Of a DNA stretch of 37,763 nucleotides, positions 7,664-15,799 are shown in pieces (within the stretch, counting starts at the first letter, position 1; each line of letters opens with the position of its first letter). Origin of the DNA: Pseudomonadota bacterium (GTDB lineage Bacteria; Pseudomonadota; Alphaproteobacteria; Caulobacterales; Caulobacteraceae); the NCBI GenBank assembly GCA_023428785.1, contig JAEYWU010000058.1:1-37763 (forward strand), read 5' to 3'. The notes beneath the pieces are model-generated. The model saw only the letters and a program-made list of their open reading frames with translations. It ran no database searches and had not been told where the DNA came from. Position numbers and translations under genes: made by a program.

Positions 7664-8278
7664 TCACCTTGCGCCCCGACAACCTCGCGGCTCCGTACGA
7701 TTGCGGAGCACCGGGGCGTACAGCCGCGCCTCCTCCTGCGCCATGCGGTCCTCGAGTTCGAAGGCGGCCTTGGTGAGAAGCACATACAGCAGCCGCCAGG
7801 TCGTGCAGGCTCCGGCTGGGGCCGAGAAATTCCCCGTCAGGCCCCGGAGGCTCTCGAGCCGATGGCGAATGCACCGGTGTTCAGCGGACATTCGGGCCGC
7901 CAGCCGCCGCCCCGGGGGCGCTAGCTCCACCGTCGCCGAATAGGCGAAGTCCTCGCGGACGTCATGAATCTCGAGGGTGTCGGCCAGGTCCTCGAGTTCA
8001 TCGACAAGTCCATGGGGCCACTGGTCGTCCCGCCGGTGCGCTTCTTCGCCCGTCCGGGCCAATGCGACGGCGTCACGCACCAGGCGCCTGAGCGGCCCCG
8101 CCGCCTGCCGAAGACGCTCGACGAGGCCTGACTGCGTTCCCGCCGGGGCGGCTTCGTCGGTCATCAACTCGCTCAGGCCCGCGTGCAGCGTGTCGTAATC
8201 CACCGCTTCGCAGCTCACGACGCCCCAGCGGGTCAGCGCCTCGTTTCGGGCAGGCATCATCGGGGTCCCGTCTGACAT
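7664..8278 (-). CDS. Hemerythrin-like four-helix protein, divergent
   Basis: 204-aa soluble protein with two helix-pair repeats recalling the hemerythrin HHE fold. The first is LEIHDVREDFAYSATVEL followed by RMSAEHRCIRHRLESL; the second is LEDRMAQEEARLYAPVL, comparable to the H-x-EE-x-LFP core of hemerythrins. Several expected iron-ligand positions hold other residues, for example Asp for His in the second repeat, so di-iron binding is uncertain. Hemerythrin-like proteins such as DnrN/YtfE/NorA accompany denitrification genes and bind NO or repair Fe-S centres; this one may do something similar. The ATG at 8278 lacks a strong ribosome site. It is divergent from nrdJ, and the NnrR-type site at 8321 lies 49 bp from its start, so both could be controlled. 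Its 3' end contains the pseudoazurin operator. Fold assignment is by eye and moderate. Confidence 0.6.
   Translation of the reverse strand: MSDGTPMMPARNEALTRWGVVSCEAVDYDTLHAGLSELMTDEAAPAGTQSGLVERLRQAAGPLRRLVRDAVALARTGEEAHRRDDQWPHGLVDELEDLADTLEIHDVREDFAYSATVELAPPGRRLAARMSAEHRCIRHRLESLRGLTGNFSAPAGACTTWRLLYVLLTKAAFELEDRMAQEEARLYAPVLRNRTEPRGCRGAR
7669..7682. promoter_or_regulatory. NnrR-type operator before pseudoazurin
   Basis: TTGCGCCCCGACAA is identical over 14 bases to the site before nirK and shares the following CCT. Its centre lies 86 bp before the pseudoazurin start. It overlaps the last codons of the hemerythrin-like gene, which explains its being inside a coding region. Confidence 0.78.
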
Positions 8279-8320
8279 GGAAGTGGCGTCTGCAGACTAG
8301 GGCGCGGCGTGGCCCTGACA

Positions 8321-8334
8321 TTGCGCCTGCGCAA
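8321..8334. promoter_or_regulatory. NnrR-type operator between hemerythrin-like gene and nrdJ
   Basis: TTGCGCCTGCGCAA, a near-perfect palindrome of the TTGCG-N4-CGCAA type, lies in the 106-bp divergent gap. It is 57 bp from the nrdJ start and 49 bp from the hemerythrin-like start, so it may serve either or both. Confidence 0.8.
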
Positions 8335-8384
8335 CTTCGGCATGGGGGGAATCGGCGAGCCTCTGCAGTCCGAAGGAGAAGCAC

Positions 8385-10622
8385 ATGGCGTTCGACAATC
8401 CCCTCGCCGCCGAGATCTGGCGCGGCAAATACAGCTTCAACCCGCCCGGAGGCGGCGGGGACGAAACGGTCGAGCAGACCTGGGCCCGGGTCGCCGCCGC
8501 CATAGCCGAGGCGGAGGCGCCCAAGTCCAGGCGACAGTGGCGCGAGCGCTTCCTGGGCGCGCTCAGCGACTTCCAGTTCCTGCCGGCCGGGCGAATCCTG
8601 GCCGGCGCAGGGACCGGCCGGTCCGTGACGCTGTTCAACTGCTTCGTCATGGGGACCGTCCCCGACGACCTGCCTGGCATCTTCGAGGCTGTGCGGGAGG
8701 CGGCGGTGACCATGCAGCAGGGCGGGGGCGTAGGCATGGACTTCTCGACGATCCGCCCATCGGGCGCGCCCGTCATGGGCGTGGGCGCAGACGCCTCGGG
8801 TCCGCTCAGCTTCATGGACGTGTGGGACGCCATGTGCCGAACCATCCTGTCCGCGGGCCAGAGGCGCGGAGCCATGATGGGCTGCCTGCGTATCGACCAC
8901 CCCGACATCGAGGCCTTCATCGACGCCAAGCGCGATCCCGGCCGTCTGAGGAACTTCAACGTCTCGGTCCTGGTCACGGACGGCTTCATGGAGGCGCTGA
9001 AGCTGGACGCCGAGTGGCCACTGGTCTTCGGCGGGCAGGTCTTCCGCAAGGTGCGCGCGCGCGACCTCTGGGACCGCCTGATGCGGGCCACCTACGATGT
9101 CGCCGAGCCGGGTGTGATCTTCGTCGATCGGGTGAACGCCTGGAACAACCTGGCCCACTGCGAGACGATCTCGGCCAGCAACCCCTGCGGCGAGCAGATG
9201 CTGCCGCCCTACGGCGCCTGCCTGCTGGGATCGATCAACCTGGCGCGCCTGGTCCCCCATCCCTTCGCGCCGGATGCGGCGCTGGACGAGGAGCGGCTGG
9301 CCGAACTGACCCGCGACGCGGTGCGGTTCCTCGACAACGTCATCGACGTGTCGCGCTTTCCGCTTGAGGCGCAGGAGGCCGAGGCCAAGGCCAAACGCCG
9401 CATTGGCCTGGGCGTCACGGGCCTGGCCGACGCCCTTGTCTTCTGCGGGGCCCGCTACGGCGAGGACGACGCCGTGCGCCTGAGTGATCGGTGGCTGGAC
9501 GTCATCAAGCGCGAAGCCTACCGGGCCTCGGCCGAACTGGCGGCCGAGAAGGGCGCCTTCCCGCACTGGGATCCGGCCATGCTGGACACGCCCAACCTGA
9601 AGACACTGGACGACGAGACGCGGGCGCTGATCGCGCGTCACGGCCTGCGCAACGGCTGCCTGACCTCGATCGCTCCCACCGGGACGACCTCGCTGCTGGC
9701 GGGCAACGTCTCCTCGGGGATCGAGCCGGTGTTCGCCTACGCCTACACCCGCAAGGTGCTGCAGCCGGACGGATCGAAACGCGAGGAGGCGGTCGAGGAC
9801 TACGCCCTCACGGTCTGGAAGCGGCTTCACGGCGACGCACCGCCGCCTGAGCACGCCTTCGTCACCGCCCAGACGCTGACACCGGACCACCACCTGCGCA
9901 TGCAGGCGGCGGCCCAGGCGCTGATCGACAGCTCGATCTCCAAGACGGTGAACTGTCCCGAGGACATTGCCTTCGACGCCTTCGCCGACGTCTATGTCCG
10001 AGGCTGGGAGATGGGCTGCAAGGGCCTGACGACCTATCGCCCGAACGCCGTCACGGGCTCGGTGCTGTCCGCGGACCCGCCCAAGGCGGAGGAGAGCCTT
10101 CAGGAGCCGCCGGCGAGCCATCGGCTGGAACCGCGTCCGGAGGCCCTGACCGGCCAGACCTACAAGATCAAGTGGCCCGACAGCCCCCACGCCGTCTATG
10201 TCACGATCAATGACGTCGAGGGGCGCGGCGGGGCCCGTCCGTTCGAGATCTTCGTCAACTCCAAGAACATGGAGCACTACGCCTGGACGCTCGGCCTGAC
10301 GCGAATGATCTCGGCGGTGTTTCGGCGCGGCGGTGACGTCTCCTTCGTGGCCGAAGAGCTGAAGGCCGTGTTCGATCCGCGCGGAGGCGGCTGGTTGAAC
10401 GGACGCTATGTCCCGTCCCTGCTCGCGGCCATCGGCGGGGTGATCGAGCGGCACCTGTCCCGGGGGGACGCACCCCTGGAGCCGGAACCGCAGATCGCGG
10501 GGCAGGGTGCGGACCCCGTCGCCCGGCCCGGCCCCTGCTGCCCCCGCTGCGGCGCGCCCGGCCTGGTGCGCAAGGAGGGCTGCGACACCTGCTTCGAGTG
10601 CGGCCACTCCAAGTGCGGCTGA
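8385..10622 (+). CDS. nrdJ: Adenosylcobalamin-dependent (class II) ribonucleotide reductase
   Basis: Makes deoxyribonucleotides with a B12-generated thiyl radical, needing no O2. The 745-aa chain has the first redox cysteine at Cys86 in FNCF, the substrate loop MQQGGGVGMDFSTIRPSG, and the radical-site motif SNPCGEQ with Cys268. It also has GLGVTGLAD, SIAPTGTTSLLAGNVSSGIEP, and the SSISKTVNCPEDI segment typical of NrdJ. A variable linker near 565-600 leads to a C-terminal domain ending in CPRC...CDTCFECGHSKCG, the cysteine-rich tail. The ATG follows GAAGGAGAAGC. The NnrR-type site 57 bp upstream suggests induction during denitrification, when the O2-requiring class I enzyme would fail. It converges on the porin gene with only 4 bases between stops. 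Cobalamin dependence is inferred from family. Confidence 0.95.
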   Translation: MAFDNPLAAEIWRGKYSFNPPGGGGDETVEQTWARVAAAIAEAEAPKSRRQWRERFLGALSDFQFLPAGRILAGAGTGRSVTLFNCFVMGTVPDDLPGIFEAVREAAVTMQQGGGVGMDFSTIRPSGAPVMGVGADASGPLSFMDVWDAMCRTILSAGQRRGAMMGCLRIDHPDIEAFIDAKRDPGRLRNFNVSVLVTDGFMEALKLDAEWPLVFGGQVFRKVRARDLWDRLMRATYDVAEPGVIFVDRVNAWNNLAHCETISASNPCGEQMLPPYGACLLGSINLARLVPHPFAPDAALDEERLAELTRDAVRFLDNVIDVSRFPLEAQEAEAKAKRRIGLGVTGLADALVFCGARYGEDDAVRLSDRWLDVIKREAYRASAELAAEKGAFPHWDPAMLDTPNLKTLDDETRALIARHGLRNGCLTSIAPTGTTSLLAGNVSSGIEPVFAYAYTRKVLQPDGSKREEAVEDYALTVWKRLHGDAPPPEHAFVTAQTLTPDHHLRMQAAAQALIDSSISKTVNCPEDIAFDAFADVYVRGWEMGCKGLTTYRPNAVTGSVLSADPPKAEESLQEPPASHRLEPRPEALTGQTYKIKWPDSPHAVYVTINDVEGRGGARPFEIFVNSKNMEHYAWTLGLTRMISAVFRRGGDVSFVAEELKAVFDPRGGGWLNGRYVPSLLAAIGGVIERHLSRGDAPLEPEPQIAGQGADPVARPGPCCPRCGAPGLVRKEGCDTCFECGHSKCG

Positions 10623-10626
10623 GGCG

Positions 10627-11817
10627 TCAGTAGCGATACTCGAGGGTTAGCCAGACCTTGGCCGTGTCGGAATACTCGGGCCGCTCGCTTTCGAAGCGGG
10701 CGGCCTTGGCCTCCAGCGACCAATGCTGTCCAAGCGCGACCGAGGCCGAGGCGTCGAACTCACGCCCCACGTCGGACTCTCGCTGCCCGTCACGGAACGC
10801 GTGGACCTCGAACGCCAGACGCAGGGGCCGGCCGACGGCGGCCTCCGGGAGGACGCCCCGGAACTGGATGAAATCATCCATAAGGCCGTGCGCCGGCGTC
10901 GATCCGATGACGTCCGACCAGCCCAGATAGGCGTGGTTGGACGCGAGCGGCGTCTGGAAGGCGGCGACGCCGTCCCCCTCCAGCCACTCACGGCCGAGCT
11001 GGGCCGACCAGCTCGAGGTCTTCAGGCCGAGGCCGGCTCGGGCGTAGTCGACGGCGAAATCGGCAGGATTGGCGCCGAAGTCTTCCTGACGCCCGTAGTC
11101 GAACCGCCAGTGGACGGACAGGCTTTCGCTGATCGGCCGTTCGCCCCGCAGGCCGATCACCCAGGTTCGCAGGGATTGGCTCGGCTGGGCCGCGAAATCA
11201 CTGGTGAGGTAGAGCGCCGACAGCCGTCCGGCGACCGTGTCCGTTCCCGCTTCCACGGCTTGGACCTCGCCCCTCCACGCGCCCTGGGGATGGTCGCCGC
11301 CCGGGAAGCGGCGGACGTGCTCGGCGTGGACGACCGTCAGATCCACGCCGGGGATCGCCGAGGTGGTCACACGCAGGGCGTCGAAGGTCTGCTCATTCTG
11401 CCGCCACGCGCTGTTTCCAAGGAAACGGCCGTCGCCCAGTACGATGCGCTGCCGTCCGACGACGGCCTCGGTCGAGGCGGCCGGACGCCAGCTCAGCTGC
11501 GCGCGGTTCAGCTCCATCACCTCCCCATCACCGACGGCCGGCCGAGAGGGATCAGGGCGTAGGGGCGCCGAGAAGCGGTCGTCGAGCACGACCACCGCCT
11601 CGCCCTCGACCAGCGCCTGCAGACCCCAGCGGCGCTCGCTCCTCCAGCCGAGCCGGGGGCGGACCGTCAGGGCGTGACCCGTCTGCAGGCCATCCTGGGC
11701 GACGGTCTCGGAACGGGCGCGCAGCTCGAAGATGACGCGCGCGCCGTCATCGGCGGGATCGGCGTGCGCCAGGCCCGGCGCGGCGAGAGCCGCCAGGAGA
11801 AGGGTTCGGAATGTCAT
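10627..11817 (-). CDS. Outer-membrane porin, alginate-export-like family
   Basis: 396-aa beta-barrel protein with a signal peptide (MTFRTLLLAALAAPGLAHA). Alternating hydrophobic strands run throughout, and it ends in a C-terminal aromatic signature (TLEYRY). Blocks such as NRAQLSWRP, VGRQRIVLGDGRFLGN and FDALRVTT match the alginate-export/OprB-like porin group widespread in Proteobacteria. It lies downstream of nirK in the same direction, with a strong hairpin in the 78-bp gap, so expression may depend on readthrough or a separate promoter. Its substrate cannot be told; nitrite or copper entry for NirK is only a guess from position. Its stop is 5 bases from the nrdJ stop, with no room for a dedicated terminator. 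Confidence 0.8.
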   Translation of the reverse strand: MTFRTLLLAALAAPGLAHADPADDGARVIFELRARSETVAQDGLQTGHALTVRPRLGWRSERRWGLQALVEGEAVVVLDDRFSAPLRPDPSRPAVGDGEVMELNRAQLSWRPAASTEAVVGRQRIVLGDGRFLGNSAWRQNEQTFDALRVTTSAIPGVDLTVVHAEHVRRFPGGDHPQGAWRGEVQAVEAGTDTVAGRLSALYLTSDFAAQPSQSLRTWVIGLRGERPISESLSVHWRFDYGRQEDFGANPADFAVDYARAGLGLKTSSWSAQLGREWLEGDGVAAFQTPLASNHAYLGWSDVIGSTPAHGLMDDFIQFRGVLPEAAVGRPLRLAFEVHAFRDGQRESDVGREFDASASVALGQHWSLEAKAARFESERPEYSDTAKVWLTLEYRY

Positions 11818-11836
11818 GTCGTCGTCCTGAAAAGAA

Positions 11837-11863
11837 ACGGCCGCCGGGGACTCCGGCGGCCGT
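11837..11863 (-). terminator. Rho-independent terminator/attenuator after nirK
   Basis: ACGGCCGCCGG and its exact complement surround a 5-base loop, an 11-bp stem. On the minus strand it is followed by TTCTTTTC. It lies between nirK and the porin gene, so it would end or attenuate the nirK transcript. Confidence 0.75.
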
Positions 11864-11895
11864 CGGTTGTCCCCGGCAGGAAGGGCGGCCCCGGC

Positions 11896-12915
11896 TCAGT
11901 GATCCATGTGCTCGTGGGCGCGCTCGTCGCCGCGGAACACGTCAGGGTTCTGCGCCCCGGAGACCTCGATGATGCCGGCCGCCCCCCGGTCGACGCGGCT
12001 CAGCGCGTGGTCGACCATGATGTAGCTGCCAGGGACCTCGAAGGTCAGGTCCACCACCGTCGCGCCGCCCGGAGGCACCAGGACAGTCTGGACGTCCTCG
12101 ACCGGCGGGCTCACCAGCGAGCCCATGTTGTAGACGTTGTCGAAGATCTCGCCGATCACGTGGAAACTGGAGGCCTTGTTGGGGCCGCCGACCCCGAAGT
12201 AGATACGAGCCGTGTCGCCGACCTCGACCTGGAGCGCGTTGTCGCCGGTCAGGGCCTTGAAGGCGCCGTTCATCACATAATAGGTCGGCTGCTCGTTCAG
12301 CAGGTTCTCGATGCTCTCGGTCAGCAGGCCGGGGGTGCTCATGGCCTCCTCGGTGTAGATCTCGCCCTGCATGACATAGAACTCGTGGTCCACCGCGGGC
12401 AGGCCGCCCTCCGGCTCGACCAGGATCAGGCCGTACATGCCGTTGGCGATGTGCTGGGCCACCATGGGGGTGGCGCAGTGGTAGACGTAGAGGCCAGGCG
12501 CCAGGGCCCGGAAGGTGAAGCTGCGGTGCTCGCCCGGGTTGGCGTTGGTCGCCGCCGCGCCGCCGCCCGGTCCGGTGACCGAGTGGAAGTCGACGTTGTG
12601 CATCATCATGCTGTCGGCGGCGTTGTGCAGGTTCACCTCGACGGTGTCGCCGACCCGGACGCGGACGAAGGGGCCAGGGACCCGGTCGTTATAGGTCCAG
12701 TAGGTGTAGGTGGTGCCGTCCTCGAGCTGGCCGATCACCTCGGTGGTTTCCAGGTTCACCACGTGATGGCGAGGCCCGGCAGCCGTCAGCGGAGCCGGCA
12801 GGTCGTCGGCCTGGCGAATGATGTCCACCTGGCGCGGAGTGGGAGCGTCCTGCGCCGCGGCGGCGCCGGCGAGCGCCAGGACGGCGGCGCTGGTGAGAAG
12901 GGCGAGGAGTTTCAT
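11896..12915 (-). CDS. nirK: Copper-containing nitrite reductase NirK
   Basis: Periplasmic trimeric enzyme that reduces nitrite to NO. The 339-aa protein has a signal peptide (MKLLALLTSAAVLALAGAAAAQ) and two cupredoxin domains. Visible ligands are His106 (type 1), Asp109 and His111 (catalytic Asp and type 2) in MHNVDFHS; His146 and Cys147 in YHCATPMVAQH with His155; Met160 in ANGM; His252 in SFHVIG (catalytic); and His303 in VDHALSR. The loop from Cys147 to His155 is one residue shorter than in Alcaligenes NirK, and ANGMYGLILVEP resembles the AniA/class II branch. The tail is His-rich (EHMDH). It has its own NnrR-type site 75 bp upstream and a terminator downstream. Its neighbours supply the donor (pseudoazurin) and probably copper (DUF1775 and TonB receptor). 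Confidence 0.97.
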   Translation of the reverse strand: MKLLALLTSAAVLALAGAAAAQDAPTPRQVDIIRQADDLPAPLTAAGPRHHVVNLETTEVIGQLEDGTTYTYWTYNDRVPGPFVRVRVGDTVEVNLHNAADSMMMHNVDFHSVTGPGGGAAATNANPGEHRSFTFRALAPGLYVYHCATPMVAQHIANGMYGLILVEPEGGLPAVDHEFYVMQGEIYTEEAMSTPGLLTESIENLLNEQPTYYVMNGAFKALTGDNALQVEVGDTARIYFGVGGPNKASSFHVIGEIFDNVYNMGSLVSPPVEDVQTVLVPPGGATVVDLTFEVPGSYIMVDHALSRVDRGAAGIIEVSGAQNPDVFRGDERAHEHMDH

Positions 12916-12983
12916 CTTCAGGTCTCCGGGGCGGTTCGTTCGGCCCCATGACGGTCATCTATGCCTCGCCCCTCACCCCAACT

Positions 12984-12997
12984 TTGCGCCCCGACAA
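12984..12997. promoter_or_regulatory. NnrR-type operator before nirK
   Basis: TTGCGCCCCGACAA is identical to the pseudoazurin site. Its centre lies 75 bp before the nirK start codon. Confidence 0.8.
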
Positions 12998-13059
12998 CCT
13001 TTAATCCGGGAAAGCCCACATGGGCGATTTTTATCTGGTTTTCCAGACGGTTACCTTGA

Positions 13060-13078
13060 CTACGTAGCATTCCTTAGG
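13060..13078. promoter_or_regulatory. Possible FixJ/LuxR-type site upstream of nirK
   Basis: CTACGTAGCATTCCTTAGG contains the palindrome CTACGTAG and closely matches the sequence before cyoA (ATACGTAGTATTCC). FixJ-type regulators recognise GTAMGTAG-like cores, so oxygen control through the local FixJ is possible. It is about 150 bp before nirK, further upstream than the NnrR site. Two small inverted repeats (TCTGG/CCAGA and GCCCA/TGGGC) lie between the two sites. Confidence 0.4.
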
Positions 13079-13107
13079 GGTCATCCCGTTTGCACGGACG
13101 ACGCAAC

Positions 13108-13136
13108 AAAAAACGGCCCGGGCAGAACTCGAGCCG
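13108..13136 (-). terminator. Probable terminator of the TonB receptor-DUF1775 operon
   Basis: Read on the minus strand, a CGGCTC...GGGCCG stem (one wobble pair, 11-base loop) is followed by six T residues, starting about 20 bases after the DUF1775 stop codon. It separates that operon from the nirK promoter. Confidence 0.55.
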
Positions 13137-13156
13137 CTCTCCGGAGTGTGCGAGAA

Positions 13157-13675
13157 CTAGTGGTGACCGTGCCCCGAGGCCGCCGACAACCGGAGCACCG
13201 CGGGCGGATGGGCGGGACGCGCCTCATCCGGTCCAGCGGTCTCGCTCCACCGCACCTGCCCGGATTCGCAGGTCTGGATCACCGCAAAGGCGAGCGGCCC
13301 GGCCGTGTCGGGCAGTCGGGCAGCCAGACCAAAGGCGTCAAACTGATCGTCGGGCAGACGCCCCGTCCAGGTGACGGCCAAGACCCGCTCGGTGATCAGG
13401 CGACCGCCCTCGCCTGCAACAGGCTCGGAAAGCGGCTCGCGCTCTATGGTCAGTTCCCAGCCCGGCTTGGGCTGGGCCCGCACCACGAGCAGCTGCTCGG
13501 GCATCTCGACCCGGATGGAAGTCGTAGGCGAGCCGTCGCACCCGTGCCCGATCCGCAACTCTCCCGCCCAGTGGGAGCCGGCCACGGCCTCGGGCTGGGA
13601 GAAGACGGGGTGGGCGAGCGTCGGGGCGGCCAGCGAAGCCAGCGCGGCGGCGACCAGGACGGAGGAGGTGCGCAT
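13157..13675 (-). CDS. DUF1775 (YcnI-like) periplasmic copper-handling protein
   Basis: 172-aa secreted protein with a Sec signal peptide ending LAAPTLAHP. The body (HPVF at 22-25, then RIGHGCDGSPTTSIRVEMPE and PKPGWEL) matches the DUF1775/YcnI domain, a Cu(II)-binding module whose N-terminal histidine after signal cleavage is a copper ligand in characterised members. Mature numbering would start at the His of AHPVF. The C-terminus is His-rich (GHGHH). It begins 13 nt after the TonB receptor stop, so the two form an operon, and it lies just upstream of nirK. Role inferred: periplasmic copper delivery or buffering for NirK and pseudoazurin. The domain match is good by eye; function in this organism is not shown. 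Confidence 0.8.
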   Translation of the reverse strand: MRTSSVLVAAALASLAAPTLAHPVFSQPEAVAGSHWAGELRIGHGCDGSPTTSIRVEMPEQLLVVRAQPKPGWELTIEREPLSEPVAGEGGRLITERVLAVTWTGRLPDDQFDAFGLAARLPDTAGPLAFAVIQTCESGQVRWSETAGPDEARPAHPPAVLRLSAASGHGHH

Positions 13676-13688
13676 CGGGAAACTCCCT

Positions 13689-15725
13689 TTAGAAGGTGGC
13701 GCGCAGGCCCACGAAGGCGGAACGGCCCTCGCCCGGCCAGAAGACGGCGGTGGAGGCCACGCGGGCGTCGGTCACCGCGTTGGCGTTCGAGACATAGACT
13801 TCGTCGGTCAGGTTCCGGGCGTCGAGGAACAGGCTGACGTGGTCAGTGACATCCCAGGCCGCGTGCACCGACCAGACCAGATAGCCCGGGCTCTTCAGCG
13901 TGTTGGCGTAGTCGACCAAGGTGTCTCCCGGGACCCACTCAAGCGAGGGGGCCACCGACCAGGCGTCCTCGCGGCTGAAGCGCAGCTCGGCGTGGTAGTG
14001 ATGCTCCGGGGCGACCGGCAGGCGGTTTGAGCCGTAGCGGCTGTCGCCGTCGAAGCGGAAATCCGACCAGGCCCATGTCTGGTGCAGGACCAAGGCATAG
14101 CCCTCGGCTTCGAAGACCCTCCATTCGAGGCCGGCCTCGACGCCCGTGTGGGTCGTCGGCCCGGCGTTGAAGGTCGCGGCCGGGATGTCGGGCCCCGGCA
14201 GGAAGGTCAGGAGCTCGTTCTCGACCTCCATGCGGTAGGCGGCGACGTCCCAGCTGAAGGGGCCGGAACGGCCGCGAGCGCCGACCTCGACGATCCAGGC
14301 CTGCTGCATCTCGACCGGCACGAAGGCCGGGATCGGCGACTGCACCAGGGCCGAGAAGTTCGGGGGTTCGACGCTGCGCGTGACGTTGGCGAAGATCTGG
14401 CGGCCTTCCTCGTCTTGCCACAGCAGGCCTAGGCGAGGGGCGAACCATTCGAAGTCGGTTGCGTCGTCCCGCGCCGGGACGAGATTGTCCGCATAATCCC
14501 GCGTGGCCAGCCCCAGGCTGCCGCCGGCGACTAGCGCCAGTCGCGGGGTCACGAAGAGGCGACCTTCCGCGAACAGGTCCACGGCCGTGGCCTGCTGGAC
14601 ATTGTCGCCGAGCAGCACGCCGCGATCTCCGGCGATGTTTTGCCAGGTGCGGCCTTCGAGCTCGCCACGGCGCAGCCAGGCGCCGACGAAAAGGTCCGCG
14701 TCGCGGCCAGCCAGCTGCCCCCCCCAGTCGAGCCGCCCGAAGGCGCCAAGGTTCAGGCTCTCCTGGCCGATGACGATCGAGATCGGGTGGTCGAGCGACT
14801 TGCGCGCGGCGTAGAGGCCGCCTTCGAAGGTCCAGGCGTCGCCCAGGCTCCACTCCAGTTGCAGGGCGCCGCGCAGGGAGGACATGTCGCGGCGGAAGTC
14901 GCGCGCGACAACGCCTGGCGCCGCCTGCGTCGGATCGCCCAGGGCCTGGCCGAGGGTCAGGGCCCCGGGAATGTCATTCTCGATATCGGCGGCGCCAAGG
15001 ATGAGCCGCACCTCGCCGCCGGCGCCGAGGCCCCGGCCGAGGTTGAGGCTTAACCGGCGCGAGGCCTGGCCGGAGTGCTCGCGCCAGCCGTCCACGGAAA
15101 GGTAGGTCGCACCAGCCCAGATGTCCCAGGCTCCGAACTCGCGCGCGACCTCGCCATGGGCGCGGACGGTTCCGAACGAACCGCCTTCCAGGCGGATGTG
15201 GTTCTCGTCCGGCGCGGAACGGCCCGTGGGCGTGTTGAGCTCGATGGCCCCGCCCATGGTCGCCCCGCCGAAGCGGAGCGCGTTGCCGCCCTTGTAGACT
15301 TCGATGTAGCGCGCGCTCAGGAGGTCGATTTCCTGGAAGTCGCCGAAGCCGTCAGCCTGATTGAAGGGCACGCCGTCCTGGGCCAGCACCACGCCCCGGT
15401 TGTGCACCGAGTTGCCGATGCCGGAGCCGCGAATGGACAGGCGCACGTCCTCGCCCCAGCGGCGCTGCGCGTAGACACCCGGGACGGCGTGGAGCGCCTC
15501 GCCCAGGTGAACGGCCATGTGATCCTCGTAGGCCTCGCGCCCGACCACGGCCACCGCGCCGGGCGTCTCCTGCGCTTCGGCGCGCGCATTGCGGATCACG
15601 GCCGGATTGGCGGGATCGCTTGTCGCCGTGATCACCACCTCGGCGACCACGGTGGGCTCCTCCTCCGGCGCGGGCGCGGGTACGGCGCCCAGAAGCGCGA
15701 CGACGGAAGCGGTGGTGAGCAGCAT
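13689..15725 (-). CDS. TonB-dependent outer-membrane receptor, probably for copper
   Basis: 678-aa receptor. It has a signal peptide (hydrophobic to about residue 18), a short linker with EVVITAT as a possible TonB box, and a plug domain (about 45-165) with TPGAVAVVGREAYED, LGEALHAVPGVYAQRR, RLSIRGSGIGN and GGNALRFGGATMGGAIEL. A 22-strand barrel follows, ending in the aromatic C-terminus FVGLRATF. The plug resembles FecA/OprC-like receptors. Co-transcription with the DUF1775 copper protein, adjacency to nirK, and an NnrR-type site 81 bp upstream suggest uptake of copper or a copper chelate during denitrification; iron-siderophore uptake is the alternative. Receptor class is certain, substrate is inference. 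Confidence 0.9.
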   Translation of the reverse strand: MLLTTASVVALLGAVPAPAPEEEPTVVAEVVITATSDPANPAVIRNARAEAQETPGAVAVVGREAYEDHMAVHLGEALHAVPGVYAQRRWGEDVRLSIRGSGIGNSVHNRGVVLAQDGVPFNQADGFGDFQEIDLLSARYIEVYKGGNALRFGGATMGGAIELNTPTGRSAPDENHIRLEGGSFGTVRAHGEVAREFGAWDIWAGATYLSVDGWREHSGQASRRLSLNLGRGLGAGGEVRLILGAADIENDIPGALTLGQALGDPTQAAPGVVARDFRRDMSSLRGALQLEWSLGDAWTFEGGLYAARKSLDHPISIVIGQESLNLGAFGRLDWGGQLAGRDADLFVGAWLRRGELEGRTWQNIAGDRGVLLGDNVQQATAVDLFAEGRLFVTPRLALVAGGSLGLATRDYADNLVPARDDATDFEWFAPRLGLLWQDEEGRQIFANVTRSVEPPNFSALVQSPIPAFVPVEMQQAWIVEVGARGRSGPFSWDVAAYRMEVENELLTFLPGPDIPAATFNAGPTTHTGVEAGLEWRVFEAEGYALVLHQTWAWSDFRFDGDSRYGSNRLPVAPEHHYHAELRFSREDAWSVAPSLEWVPGDTLVDYANTLKSPGYLVWSVHAAWDVTDHVSLFLDARNLTDEVYVSNANAVTDARVASTAVFWPGEGRSAFVGLRATF

Positions 15726-15799
15726 CGCTCGGGACTCGGCGGAGAGACGCGGCCGGACTGGCCGCGTCGTCCGTTTGCCCCTTCGATGCGCCGCCGAGA

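Noticed and set aside
8073..10607. 844-aa minus-strand frame opposite nrdJ
   Set aside because: Antisense shadow of a clear class II ribonucleotide reductase; no family resemblance and no start signal.
11674..12951. 425-aa plus-strand frame opposite nirK
   Set aside because: Asp/Val/Gln-rich antisense shadow; nirK ligands are all present on the other strand.
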